Below are positions 28,110 to 37,129 of a stretch of 64,000 nt of DNA, piece by piece (positions within the stretch are counted from its first letter, which is position 1; the number at the start of each line of letters is the position of its first letter). The notes beneath the pieces are model-generated. The model saw only the letters and a list, made by a program, of their open reading frames with translations. It made no database searches and was not told where the DNA came from. Location of the stretch: NCBI RefSeq assembly GCF_964026445.1, contig NZ_OZ032150.1, forward strand, positions 1,054,001-1,118,000. Direction: 5' to 3'. Origin of the DNA: Rickettsia endosymbiont of Cantharis rufa. Its GTDB lineage: Bacteria; Pseudomonadota; Alphaproteobacteria; Rickettsiales; Rickettsiaceae. Made by a program: the position numbers and the translations under genes.

Positions 28110-29258
28110 ATGACTTTAAGAAACGATTATAAAACTATTTTTTTCTCACTTTTAGGGATATTTATTTTTTCCTGTATCAATGCTATAAATTTTTATAATT
28201 TTAAAATTTTTTTACTGATAAATAAAAATCTAGACGAAGAACAAATAAATCATATCAATCAAACTAAATTTATAGGCTTGATAATCGCAGGCTTTGCCTT
28301 AACACAATTGATTAATAAATTAAGTAATAAAGAAATTATTTTAATTAGCTTATCTTTATTAATTATTTGTACAATAAACCTAATTTTATTGAATAATTAT
28401 ACCCTGATTAAAATTAATTTTATTTTAATTAATTTTGGAATATTTTCATATTTCACCTCTATAACATTAGACATTATTGAGAGTAGCAAAGAAAAGAAAT
28501 ATTTTTTTTTAGCTTGTATATTGTTGTTATGTTCAGGTGGAAACTTAATGGTAGATTTATTAAATCCATTTATAAAACTGACAAATAATACTATAGTAAT
28601 TTGTGCGTTGTTATATTGCATCAATATTCTAACAGAATTTCTACATTGTAATCCTACATCTCATAAATTAAATTTAAATTCAAAATTCTCATCCTTAATA
28701 AAAAATATCGAATTACAATTATTGACAGGCTTCGTAGTTGCTTATGTTACCTTGGATATATTATGGTATTATGAAGCTTTCACATTAATGAAAGAATTAG
28801 CATTAATTAATTTAAGGCTCATACTAAAATATATTTTCCTAGCAATCTGTTTTTCTATAATTCCTATGTGTTACATCTTAAGCAAAGTAAATAAATATTT
28901 GGCTAATTTATCACTAACTATAATTTTACTCATCTGCTTTATTTTACTACCGCTTCATGGAACTAGTAAAAACCTTAATATATTATATATAATAATAATC
29001 GGTAGTTGTTTAGGGTCCATTTATATTTGTAATATTTTAATATTAATTGATAAATTTAGAGATTACGAACTCAGGACAGCTTTGTTTTCATATTTTTCAA
29101 TGTGTGGCATAGGTATATATGCCGGAGCTTTATCATCTCATGTACCTTACGGCACTATTAGCGGCAGTGATTTCTTATTTTCTGCTTTTGCTGTAGTCGG
29201 TAGTTTTGTGGCTTATCATTTTTGGTATTTTATTAAGTATAAATTGTATAAGTTCTAA
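28110..29258 (+). CDS. Major facilitator-like membrane transporter, substrate unknown
   Basis: A 382-residue protein made almost entirely of hydrophobic helices (about 11 or 12), with short loops. No signature strong enough to name a substrate was seen. The C terminus contains YAGALSSHVPYGTISGSD, and helices near the start contain FIGLIIAGFALTQLINKLSN. It resembles MFS proteins of rickettsiae that exchange or import host metabolites; the family assignment is by overall pattern. It is flanked by repeats and is likely monocistronic. It starts at ATG 28110. Confidence 0.7.
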   Translation: MTLRNDYKTIFFSLLGIFIFSCINAINFYNFKIFLLINKNLDEEQINHINQTKFIGLIIAGFALTQLINKLSNKEIILISLSLLIICTINLILLNNYTLIKINFILINFGIFSYFTSITLDIIESSKEKKYFFLACILLLCSGGNLMVDLLNPFIKLTNNTIVICALLYCINILTEFLHCNPTSHKLNLNSKFSSLIKNIELQLLTGFVVAYVTLDILWYYEAFTLMKELALINLRLILKYIFLAICFSIIPMCYILSKVNKYLANLSLTIILLICFILLPLHGTSKNLNILYIIIIGSCLGSIYICNILILIDKFRDYELRTALFSYFSMCGIGIYAGALSSHVPYGTISGSDFLFSAFAVVGSFVAYHFWYFIKYKLYKF

Positions 29259-29275
29259 TTTTAGCTGTACTACAT

Positions 29276-29395
29276 AAGACGAAAATCAACTTGAAAAAGA
29301 GCTAGACGTTTTGAAACTTTTAACCGCAACGTACATATTAGTACGTGAGGATTAAAAGCAAAAAACAACGAAGCCAGTTTTTCAAGTTCATCGAG
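29276..29395. repeat. RPE-like repeat upstream of lpxC
   Basis: The ends CAACTTGAAAAAGAGCT and AGTTTTTCAAGTTCATCG are inverted around AACCGCAACGTACATATTAG and GTACGTGAGGATT. It shares the 'cgcaacgtacatattagtacgtgagg' centre with other elements. Confidence 0.75.
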
Positions 29396-29483
29396 TATAC
29401 CATGTAATATTTTGTAACATAATATAGCTTGTATAATTCGGCATAAAATATTAATATTTTAAATATATTTTTTATAGCCTCGC

Positions 29484-30350
29484 ATGCAGCAAAGTACATT
29501 ATTAAAACCGGTTAGTTGTTACGGGATCGGGGTTCACTCAGGAAAACGTACACAGTTAACTCTAGAGCCTGCTAAAGAAAATACCGGCATTATCTTCATT
29601 AGAACTGATATATCTTCTGAAATGAACTATATTGAGGCTAGTTATTTCAACGTCTCCGATACTTTATTATCTACCACTATAAGCAATGATTATAAAGTTC
29701 AAGTTTCAACAATTGAACATTTAATGGCAGCACTTTGGGGATGCGGAATCGATAACGCAATTATTAAAATTGATGGTCCTGAGGTACCAATCATGGACGG
29801 CAGTAGTAAACCTTTTGTGTTTATGATTGAATGTGCAGGAAAAAAATTACAAAATGCTCCTAAAAAATATCTGAAAATTTTAAAAGATATGCAGGTAGTT
29901 CATAAAGATTGTGAATTATATTGCACTCCTTCTAGTCATATGACTGTAGATTTAACCATTGATTTTAGCAGTAAGGCTATAGGCAAACAAAATCTAAGTT
30001 TTTCAGACCAGGAATCTTTTACTAAAAATATTGCAGATGCCCGAACTTTTGGCTTTATGGAACATCTTAATTATTTGCAAAGCAAAGGACTTGCCCTAGG
30101 CGCTTCATTTGAGAATGCGATAGGAATAGATGAGCAAGATAAAATCTTGAACCCAAGCGGCTTGCGTTATAAAGATGAATTTGTTCGCCATAAATTATTA
30201 GATTTATTCGGCGATTTATATACCAGCGGTACTAACATTGTGAGTGCAATTAATGGCTATAAAACCAGCCATGCTCTTAATAATGAATTATTGCATAAAA
30301 TATTTAGCGATACTACCTCTTACAAATTTGTAACTAGTAGTGAGCTATAG
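29484..30350 (+). CDS. lpxC: UDP-3-O-acyl-N-acetylglucosamine deacetylase (LpxC)
   Basis: LpxC is the zinc deacetylase that commits lipid A synthesis. The 288-residue protein shows [17 protein letters not shown] (zinc His), [28 protein letters not shown] and [12 protein letters not shown] (zinc His and Asp), all intact. It starts at ATG 29484. It acts in the cytoplasm at the membrane. Its stop is 8 bp from the stop of the convergent unknown gene. Presence of LpxC shows that the organism still makes lipopolysaccharide. Confidence 0.97.
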   Translation: MQQSTLLKPVSCYGIGVHSGKRTQLTLEPAKENTGIIFIRTDISSEMNYIEASYFNVSDTLLSTTISNDYKVQVSTIEHLMAALWGCGIDNAIIKIDGPEVPIMDGSSKPFVFMIECAGKKLQNAPKKYLKILKDMQVVHKDCELYCTPSSHMTVDLTIDFSSKAIGKQNLSFSDQESFTKNIADARTFGFMEHLNYLQSKGLALGASFENAIGIDEQDKILNPSGLRYKDEFVRHKLLDLFGDLYTSGTNIVSAINGYKTSHALNNELLHKIFSDTTSYKFVTSSEL

Positions 30351-30358
30351 TGATCATT

Positions 30359-31435
30359 TCATATTGTTAAATTTTGTTTCCTTTTTTGCATCACTTTTGA
30401 CCTTACACTTTGCGCCTTTTTTGTTTCAGCATTATTAACTTTATCTTTATCCATAGCTTTAGTTAAAGGACTATATCCTTCGGCTTTACTAGGATTTTCA
30501 TAAAATGGATTCATTACATTTTTAATATCTTTAACATAACTCTCTTTTCTATTATCCATTGTTATTTTATTTTTTCTAAAAAATTCTTCTAAACCGTTTC
30601 TTTTTATTTCAAAATTAACACCACCTCTTATTTCTCGAAATTTTTGTATTTTTTGGTCTTTATTCATACTCCAATAATTTTTATCCGTTATTAATTTTTT
30701 TAAAGCTAATGTTTGTAATACTTGACTCTTAGTATAATTCTCTAATTGTTCTAAATTTTCATATGTGGGAGTATCTTGTTTTTTATATTCTTCATTTATA
30801 TTTAATTTAAATATTGTTTTTATTTCTATTTTCTCCTTTTCAGTAAGACCGTCGATAATTAACGATGCGGTCGTAACTATGCCGTAACCCGTAGCTTTTA
30901 ATATATCAAGCACATTACCGCTAGAACCTTTGATAATAGAAGCAGCCAAATTTGCGGCTCTACCTATATTATTTCCAAATATTCGTCCTGTACTTTTCAA
31001 TTTATTTACATTTAACTGATACTTATCTTGAGTAGAATCCTTACCTGTCGTTTGTGGCGTATATAATTCATTTTTCAAAATATCTTTTAGGCTCGGTTCT
31101 AATGATAATATATAATCTTGCTGACTTTTAGCATCTCTGTTATGTACTACTAAATTATTCTCTTTATGAAGTTTACGCAAACTATGCACTTTTAAAGTCT
31201 CGTTTATAGCTCGAATTCCTACGCTAACACCTGAAACAACAGCTACAGCTATAATTATCGGTGATATAGGAGTAAGAAGTCCGGAAACTGCAGTTGCTAT
31301 AGAAGCTACGGAAACTGCATAACTTAAGCTATTACTAAATAATATTTTACCTATTTTACTTTCTCTAAAACTGGTCCAATAAGATTTCAACTTATTAAAT
31401 ATTTTTCTAATACTTGATTTTTTTGAATCAGACAT
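30359..31435 (-). CDS. Large rickettsial protein of unknown function, possible effector
   Basis: A 358-residue protein I do not recognise. It begins with a basic Ser/Lys-rich segment (SDSKKSSIRKIFNKLKSYW), then one or two hydrophobic stretches around residues 33-75 (YAVSVASIATAVSGLL, PIIIAVAVVSGVSVGI), then a long, charged, mostly helical region rich in Lys, Asn and Glu. The C terminus is very basic (RSKVMQKRKQNLTI). No enzymatic motif was seen. The layout of a hydrophobic hairpin plus a helical tail would suit a membrane-interacting or secreted factor, but this is only an inference. It is convergent with lpxC and divergent from cycM. Confidence 0.75.
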   Translation of the reverse strand: MSDSKKSSIRKIFNKLKSYWTSFRESKIGKILFSNSLSYAVSVASIATAVSGLLTPISPIIIAVAVVSGVSVGIRAINETLKVHSLRKLHKENNLVVHNRDAKSQQDYILSLEPSLKDILKNELYTPQTTGKDSTQDKYQLNVNKLKSTGRIFGNNIGRAANLAASIIKGSSGNVLDILKATGYGIVTTASLIIDGLTEKEKIEIKTIFKLNINEEYKKQDTPTYENLEQLENYTKSQVLQTLALKKLITDKNYWSMNKDQKIQKFREIRGGVNFEIKRNGLEEFFRKNKITMDNRKESYVKDIKNVMNPFYENPSKAEGYSPLTKAMDKDKVNNAETKKAQSVRSKVMQKRKQNLTI

Positions 31436-31545
31436 TTATTTTTTCTCCAAAGAACAAATATTTTTATAAATTTTTCTTTTATTTATTTAATTAACTTCTC
31501 TTACAACTTAAATTATAGTATAAATTCTAATAAAAAACAAAATAA

Positions 31546-32073
31546 ATGTCTGGAAAAGAGTTAAATAAAATTGTTGCAGCCATCTTATTTGCTAGTTTAA
31601 TTGCTATGATGGTTGGGTTTGTTGCCAATATACTGTATAAACCTAATTTACAAACTTTACATCGCGGTTACAGCGTTGCAGTTCACGAATCATCAGAAAA
31701 TCAAGGTACTACGACACTAGAGCAAGCGCCAGTAAATATACCGGAATTGATGAAGACTGCTAACACCGATAACGGCCGCGCGATAGCAAAAAAATGCTTA
31801 ATGTGCCATTCTCTTGATAAGGACGGCCCAAATAAACTAGGACCTCACTTGTGGGATGTAGCTGGTCGCCCTAAAGCAAGACTAACAGACTATAAATACT
31901 CCCCTGCTCTATCAAAACTTGGCGGCGTATGGGATGATGATAGTTTATTTGCTTTCTTACATAAACCAAGTAGCTATGTACCGGGAACTAAAATGTCCTT
32001 TGCCGGTATATCAAAACCGCAAGACATAGCCGATGTAATATTATTTTTAAAAACTTATGTTCATGATAAATAA
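31546..32073 (+). CDS. cycM: Membrane-anchored cytochrome c (CycM type)
   Basis: This 175-residue protein carries electrons between the bc1 complex and cytochrome oxidase. An uncleaved N-terminal helix (IVAAILFASLIAMMVGFVA) anchors a periplasmic class I cytochrome c domain with the heme motif CLMCH (near residue 83), LGPHLWDVAGR, and the axial Met in PGTKMSFAGI. It starts at ATG 31546. Its end overlaps the NfeD-like gene by up to 17 bp, so the two are coupled. It is the natural partner of PetABC in this window. Confidence 0.95.
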   Translation: MSGKELNKIVAAILFASLIAMMVGFVANILYKPNLQTLHRGYSVAVHESSENQGTTTLEQAPVNIPELMKTANTDNGRAIAKKCLMCHSLDKDGPNKLGPHLWDVAGRPKARLTDYKYSPALSKLGGVWDDDSLFAFLHKPSSYVPGTKMSFAGISKPQDIADVILFLKTYVHDK

Positions 32074-32533
32074 TTACCTTACAGAAATATGGTTAATAAT
32101 CGGCATAATTTGTGTAGCTATTGAATTTTTTACAGCTCCAAGTATCGGGTTCTTATTTTTTGGGTTTGGAGCATTATCAAACACTCTTGCGGTATATAAC
32201 TATCCTCTAGTTAGCTTAACAAATCAAATAACGATTTTTGGTATGTTATCGCTTATTTGGTTTTGCATATTATATTATCCTCTTAAAAAATATGTTTATA
32301 ATAAAACTACTAAAGTAGAAAATTACTCGGATATGATAGGCAAAGCGGTAGAGGTTTATAGTTCTACCATCTCTTCTGATACTGTGGGACAAGTGAAATG
32401 GTCCGGTGCTATTATGAATGCTTATCTTATATCAAACGAAATCGATGCAAAAACAGGCGACCGACTCTTTATTATTGAAGTTAAAGGAAATGTACTAATC
32501 TGCTCTAGACAGAAATCTAATACTAATTCTTAG
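32057..32533 (+). CDS. NfeD-like membrane protein
   Basis: A 158-residue protein with about three N-terminal membrane helices (IWLIIGIICVAIEFF, FLFFGFGALSNTLAVY, ITIFGMLSLIWFCILYY). A C-terminal OB-fold domain follows (IGKAVEVYSSTISSDTVGQV, DRLFIIEVKGNVL). This is the NfeD/YbbK layout; such proteins assist a stomatin-like partner in membrane quality control. The start may be ATG 32057 or 32063; the second gives the minimal overlap with cycM. The stomatin partner is not adjacent. A palindromic repeat follows. Confidence 0.85.
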   Translation: MFMINNYLTEIWLIIGIICVAIEFFTAPSIGFLFFGFGALSNTLAVYNYPLVSLTNQITIFGMLSLIWFCILYYPLKKYVYNKTTKVENYSDMIGKAVEVYSSTISSDTVGQVKWSGAIMNAYLISNEIDAKTGDRLFIIEVKGNVLICSRQKSNTNS

Positions 32534-32549
32534 CAATGTCATTCCTCTC

Positions 32550-32648
32550 TGTCATCCCGTGATTTATTCACGGGATCCGGTAAAACATATAAGTAGCAAT
32601 ATTGAAATCATTTTTGCTGGACCCCGTGGTCAAGCCACGGGGCGACAG
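32550..32648. repeat. RPE-like repeat, 'gtcatcccgtg / tcaagccacgg' family
   Basis: GTCATCCCGTGATTTATTCA and GGACCCCGTGGTCAAGCCAC are inverted arms around an AT-rich core. It lies between the convergent NfeD-like gene and ftsA and could end both transcripts. Confidence 0.8.
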
Positions 32649-32663
32649 TGAACTGTCACATCT

Positions 32664-33899
32664 CTAAACATTCTCCTTAAACCAATCAAAAGCTTTCTTG
32701 AAGAAGCTGCTATTTTCATCAAATCTAATATGAGCAAATTCTTTTTGCTGCTTTAGTGCATGAATCTTTAGCATCCCTATAGTTGCTGAGTACATCGCCG
32801 GATTATAATCCTCTGTAAAACCTGCAATAATATCCGGTTTACCAATTCTGCTCTGTTTTTCAAAAATTTTATTTGAAAGCTCTTTAAGCCCTCTAAGCTG
32901 AGACCCACCACCGGTAATTACAACTCTAAAAACTTCAACCTGCCCTTTTGTTGCTTTATCATATTCAGCTTTTACCATTGATAATATTTCTTCGGCTCTT
33001 GCTCTTATTACCTCAGCCAATTTATAAATTGTTACGGAAATATTTAAATTATGATGAGTATCAACTTGAAAATCATCCATATTTATAATACTATCTTTTT
33101 CAAATAAAGGTATAACTGCGTTGCCGTATAAAATCTTTAATTTCTCTGCCGTAACAAGATCGATACCGAAAACTTTAGCAATATCCGAGCTAATATGAAA
33201 ACTACCTATATTTACATGCCCCGTATATATTAATTTATCTGCAAAAAAAATACCGAAAGAGGTAGTTTTATCGCCCATATCAATGATAAGCGAGTCAAGA
33301 TTTTTTTCATCATTCGTAAGACAAGCTATGGCAGAAGCATAAATTGCTAGAGTGATATTCGTGACTTCAACATGACATTTAGCAAAACATTGTACAATAT
33401 TTGACAACATATTTGAACTAGCTGCCACAATATGCAATTCGCAACTAAGTTCTCTACCGTACATACCTATAGGGTTTTCGACTGAATTATTATCAAGGGT
33501 AAACTCAAGAGGAAAATAATGAATAATTTCTTGGTTTTTAACTTTAAATTCAAGTAATGCTTTTTGTAGTAATTTTTTAATGTCTTGCTGCGTTACGGTT
33601 TGACCGTTAACTTTAATTGTATAATTTATATAATAAGATTTAGTATCCGCACCTGATAACGATAATATAACTTTTTTTATATTTTTACCACAATCTTTTT
33701 CAAGTGCATAAATTGCGGAAACGATACTAGTTTCAGCATTTTTTAAATCTGATATAGCTCCTGATTTAATACCTTTAGAATGATGCAAATTTTGGCTCGC
33801 TACTTTAATTTCGCCTTTTTTACTAATATAGGCAGCAATGACAGCAATCTTACTACTGCCGAAATCAAGTGTCACAAAATTTGATATTTTCTCTTTCAT
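32664..33899 (-). CDS. ftsA: Cell division protein FtsA
   Basis: FtsA is an actin-like ATPase that tethers FtsZ to the membrane and recruits the divisome. The 411-residue protein starts at MKEKISNFVTLDFGSSKIAV (33899). A longer frame to 33938 begins in repeat sequence. The actin-fold phosphate motifs are present (LDFGSSKIA, IIDMGDKTTSFGIF, VITGGGSQLRGL). The C terminus carries a short amphipathic segment (SFFKKAFDWFKENV), the usual membrane-targeting helix. It is the last of the ddl-ftsQ-ftsA group. ftsZ is not directly downstream, unlike in most bacteria. Confidence 0.96.
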   Translation of the reverse strand: MKEKISNFVTLDFGSSKIAVIAAYISKKGEIKVASQNLHHSKGIKSGAISDLKNAETSIVSAIYALEKDCGKNIKKVILSLSGADTKSYYINYTIKVNGQTVTQQDIKKLLQKALLEFKVKNQEIIHYFPLEFTLDNNSVENPIGMYGRELSCELHIVAASSNMLSNIVQCFAKCHVEVTNITLAIYASAIACLTNDEKNLDSLIIDMGDKTTSFGIFFADKLIYTGHVNIGSFHISSDIAKVFGIDLVTAEKLKILYGNAVIPLFEKDSIINMDDFQVDTHHNLNISVTIYKLAEVIRARAEEILSMVKAEYDKATKGQVEVFRVVITGGGSQLRGLKELSNKIFEKQSRIGKPDIIAGFTEDYNPAMYSATIGMLKIHALKQQKEFAHIRFDENSSFFKKAFDWFKENV

Positions 33900-33917
33900 T
33901 TTTTTATTTAAATTATT

Positions 33918-34089
33918 GTCATACCATGGAGGGAGCAACTTTGTTAAAAGACTCTTATGTCATTCCTACGAAAGCAGGAATCCAGCATAAAGCGAGATAA
34001 GTCGAGCTTTTAATTTCAAAAATTTGCTATATTTATACTTTTTCTGGATTCCCGCTTTCGCGGGAATGTATAAAAGCCGTGGTATGACA
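33918..34089. repeat. Nested palindromic repeats between ftsQ and ftsA
   Basis: An outer element (GTCATACCATGG near 33918, and CCGTGGTATGAC near 34078) appears split by a complete 'tgtcattcctacg ... cgcgggaatg' element at 33959-34070. This suggests insertion of one family into another. Confidence 0.8.
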
Positions 34090-34108
34090 CAGTTCGATTA
34101 TACAGAAA

Positions 34109-34912
34109 CTAGTATTTCTCAAGATAGTACTTATTCTTATCTCTCAAATCCAAAACCTTATAATTTTGGTTAAATAGCTTGTTAGCTTTATTGAGTGCAT
34201 CAATATATTTTAATGCTTCTTCAAAATCTTTTTCAGGTAACTTAATACTTGTATTACCTTTAAGGTTTAAATCCCATCTTCTATCTCCGAGTCTTATAGC
34301 AGCTGAAGTTTTATTCATTAATGCTGGATATTTCTGTAGCTCGCTTACTAATTTACCTGCATATATATTTGCCCCTTCCCCTACAACATGTAATAAATGA
34401 GGAAAAGGCTGAATATTTTTACTAATTTCGTAACCTTCTTCATCAACCAAGAAAAGCTGATTATTGATTTGCCAAATAGCAATAGGCTCTCTTTCAAATA
34501 ACTTGATATATATCGTATTTGGTAATCTTCGACCGACATATACTTCCTTAATCCATTTATTTTTCTTTAAATTATTTCTAATTTCGTCTAATTTAAGAGC
34601 AAAAACAGGACTGCCGTTGCTTGCATTTAAAACCTTTAATATTGTAGGCTCATCGACATTTTGCTGTCCTTCAATTATAACATTCTCGAGTTTAAAACCA
34701 AGTTTTGTCGTTGTTTGATATATATTTGTGGTTAAGTAGGTCTTGAGAGAAGCAAAATATTTTGTAAAAGCAAATAAACATATAAAAATAATTAAAGCAA
34801 TTTTAACTACTAATATTGTTTTTTTATAAATTAACCCTAATTTTCGGCGTAATGAGATATTATTAGCTTTTTTTGTCTGTTTTTTTTTATTTGAGCTTGT
34901 TTTTTTTCTCAT
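34109..34912 (-). CDS. ftsQ: Cell division protein FtsQ
   Basis: FtsQ is a bitopic divisome scaffold. The 267-residue protein has a long basic cytoplasmic N terminus ([17 protein letters not shown]), one membrane helix ([17 protein letters not shown]), a POTRA domain ([38 protein letters not shown]) and a beta domain ([17 protein letters not shown]). Its ATG overlaps the ddl stop (ATGA), giving translational coupling. It is followed by ftsA after a nested repeat. Confidence 0.95.
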   Translation of the reverse strand: MRKKTSSNKKKQTKKANNISLRRKLGLIYKKTILVVKIALIIFICLFAFTKYFASLKTYLTTNIYQTTTKLGFKLENVIIEGQQNVDEPTILKVLNASNGSPVFALKLDEIRNNLKKNKWIKEVYVGRRLPNTIYIKLFEREPIAIWQINNQLFLVDEEGYEISKNIQPFPHLLHVVGEGANIYAGKLVSELQKYPALMNKTSAAIRLGDRRWDLNLKGNTSIKLPEKDFEEALKYIDALNKANKLFNQNYKVLDLRDKNKYYLEKY

Positions 34913-35880
34913 GATTCAAAGCTTGCCGTCTTTATAATTTCTTCAATTAAGTTAGTAAAATTTATCCCTGCATAAGCTGCAATTTCCGGCACTATTGATA
35001 AAGGCGTCATACCCGGGTGAGTATTTATCTCCAAAGCATATAATTTGTTTGTTTGGTCTTCTAAAATAAATTCTGCCCTTGCTACCCCTCTACAACCAAT
35101 AACATGATAAATTTCTTCAGAAGTAATTAATAGTTTTTTATATAAATCTTCAGTTAATGGAGCTGGACATAAATGTTTAGCTAATCCTTCAGTATATTTA
35201 GTTTCATAATCATAAAAGCGATTCTTAAGAAGCTGAATTTCTAAAGCTCCTAAAACCTTACCGTTTAATAAGGCTACTTGCAATTCACGACCTTTAATAT
35301 ATCTCTCAACTATTATTTGGTTACCATAAGGAAAATTATAATCAGCAAAATTAAAATTATCTTTTTCAAATATTATTTCAATACCTATACTTGATCCTTG
35401 AGTTAATGGTTTAATAACATACGGCCTTGGTATTGGATCGGCTTTTATATTATCTTCTTTATTTATTATAGCAAATTCTTCTTGAATGTGTATATCCCTT
35501 GCTGATAACATAACACCACGAGAATATATTTTATTAAATGCTATACTAGATGCTAATACGCCGCTATGAGTATATGGAATACGAAGTATATTTAATAGCC
35601 CCGGTAAGTTACCGTCTTCACCGTATGTACCGTGCAGACAATTAAAAACTATATCGGGTTTTATTTCCTGTAATTTTGTAGCAATATCCGCTCCCATATC
35701 AATAAAGGTAACTTTATATCCTAATTCAATTAAAGCTTTACTAACTCCCTCAGCTGATATTAAAGATACTTCACGCTCAGAAGACATACCGCCCGCAACT
35801 AATGCTATATGCTTTTTACCGCTATTGCTTAATATTTTAACTTCAGAGTGTTCCACCCAATGTGTTTGGTATTTATGCAT
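34909..35880 (-). CDS. ddl: D-alanine--D-alanine ligase
   Basis: This ATP-grasp enzyme joins two D-Ala for the peptidoglycan stem. The 323-residue protein shows [45 protein letters not shown] and [17 protein letters not shown], covering the ATP-, Mg- and substrate-binding parts. The start ATG at 35880 adds about 20 residues before [12 protein letters not shown]. An internal start cannot be excluded. It overlaps ftsQ by 4 bp. A dead VanX-like D-Ala-D-Ala dipeptidase lies at 54573, so the opposing activity seems lost. Confidence 0.96.
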   Translation of the reverse strand: MHKYQTHWVEHSEVKILSNSGKKHIALVAGGMSSEREVSLISAEGVSKALIELGYKVTFIDMGADIATKLQEIKPDIVFNCLHGTYGEDGNLPGLLNILRIPYTHSGVLASSIAFNKIYSRGVMLSARDIHIQEEFAIINKEDNIKADPIPRPYVIKPLTQGSSIGIEIIFEKDNFNFADYNFPYGNQIIVERYIKGRELQVALLNGKVLGALEIQLLKNRFYDYETKYTEGLAKHLCPAPLTEDLYKKLLITSEEIYHVIGCRGVARAEFILEDQTNKLYALEINTHPGMTPLSIVPEIAAYAGINFTNLIEEIIKTASFES

Positions 35881-35918
35881 ATTGTTTTATTTTTATTACT
35901 GAATTAAGAGGTGACTAT

Positions 35919-36037
35919 GTCATTCCCGCGAAATTGGGAATCCAGTCACTAAAAAGTATAACTACAGTAAGTTTTTAAAATTAAAAACTCGATTTATCTC
36001 GCTTTTTTCTGGATTCCTGTTTTCGCAGGAATGACAT
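35919..36037. repeat. RPE-like repeat between murB and ddl
   Basis: A 119-bp inverted-repeat element (TGTCATTCCCGCGAAATTGG ... TTTTCGCAGGAATGACAT) with the AAAAACTCGATTTATCTCGC core. It lies within the cell-wall cluster. Confidence 0.88.
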
Positions 36038-36059
36038 AGAGGCCACGTAACAAGGTCGA

Positions 36060-36956
36060 TCAAGCCACGAGATGACGTCCTATTCTCTTAATCTCCCATT
36101 CTAACTTAATACCTCTATCTTCAAATACTTTTTGCCGGACGAAGTCACCTAAATCTTCTAAATCCTTAGCAATAGCATCACCGTTATTAATCATAAAATT
36201 ACAATGAAGCTCCGACATCGAAGCGCCGCCTATTCTATAGCCTCTAAGTCCTGCTTTGTCAATAAGTTCCCAGGATTTAAGCCCCTCAGGATTTGCAAAA
36301 GTACTACCGCCTGTACGCTCTTTAATAGGCTGCGTCGATGATCTTGCATTATTTATTTCATTCATCCGTAATAATATATTTTCACTATCGCCTTTATTTA
36401 CTTTAAAAACAGCTTTGAGAATAATTAAATCCTTTGGTAAATTGTTACCGCGATATTTAAAACCTATTGCTTCGTTGGTAAATGTTAAAAAATTTCCCGC
36501 CAAGTCAATCGCTTCAATTCTAACTATAATATCTTTAAACTCAGAGCCATAAGCTCCTGCATTCATAGCAATACCGCCGCCGATAGTACCTGGAATACCT
36601 ACTAAAAACTCAAAACCGAAAATAGAATTTGCTTGACAGAATTTTGCTAAATTATAATTAAGGCAGCTGCTACCTACTACTAAATGATTATCATCTATAA
36701 AATCAATATTACTAAAATTCTGACCAAGTTTTATAACAACCCCTTCTATGCCGCCATCTCTTATAATAATGTTTGAGCCTGCTCCAAAAGTAGTTATAGG
36801 TAATTTTTGCTTATTTTGTATTAAGAAACTTGCTAAATCTTCATTATCTAAAGGTTTAAAGAAAATTTCGGCATTCCCGCCTACTTTAAACCATGTTAAG
36901 TGTTTTAAATTATAGTCCTTTTTATACTCACCTTTTATTATCGGTAAAATTAACAT
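36060..36956 (-). CDS. murB: UDP-N-acetylenolpyruvoylglucosamine reductase
   Basis: MurB reduces the enolpyruvyl group with NADPH and FAD to give UDP-MurNAc. The 298-residue protein shows HLTWFKVGGNAEIFF, TFGAGSNIIIRDGG (FAD), GGIAMNAGAYGSE, GGSTFANP, and SELHCNFMINNG with the catalytic Ser. The conserved Glu follows in KLEWEIKRIG. The last residues RHLVA and the TGA stop are encoded by a palindromic repeat (CGTCATCTCGTGGCTTGATC). The native tail is thus replaced after the last essential residue. It starts at ATG 36956 and is downstream of murC. Confidence 0.96.
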   Translation of the reverse strand: MLILPIIKGEYKKDYNLKHLTWFKVGGNAEIFFKPLDNEDLASFLIQNKQKLPITTFGAGSNIIIRDGGIEGVVIKLGQNFSNIDFIDDNHLVVGSSCLNYNLAKFCQANSIFGFEFLVGIPGTIGGGIAMNAGAYGSEFKDIIVRIEAIDLAGNFLTFTNEAIGFKYRGNNLPKDLIILKAVFKVNKGDSENILLRMNEINNARSSTQPIKERTGGSTFANPEGLKSWELIDKAGLRGYRIGGASMSELHCNFMINNGDAIAKDLEDLGDFVRQKVFEDRGIKLEWEIKRIGRHLVA

Positions 36957-37008
36957 ATCTTTACTGTTATCTTTTTTCTTGTGTGACGTTGTTGCGCGGA
37001 TCGTTTTA

Positions 37009-37111
37009 TGTCATTCCCGCGTAGGTGGGAATCTAGTACCTTAAAGCTTTATTTGAAAAGCTCGATTTATCTTGCTTTACCCTAGATTCCCGCCTACACG
37101 GGAATGACATC
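37009..37111. repeat. RPE-like repeat between murC and murB
   Basis: A 103-bp inverted-repeat element (TGTCATTCCCGCGTAGGTGG ... GCCTACACGGGAATGACAT). A half-element of the 'tcaagccacggtatgac' type follows at 37113-37128, next to the murC stop. Confidence 0.88.
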
Positions 37112-37129
37112 AAGCCACGGTATGACAGC

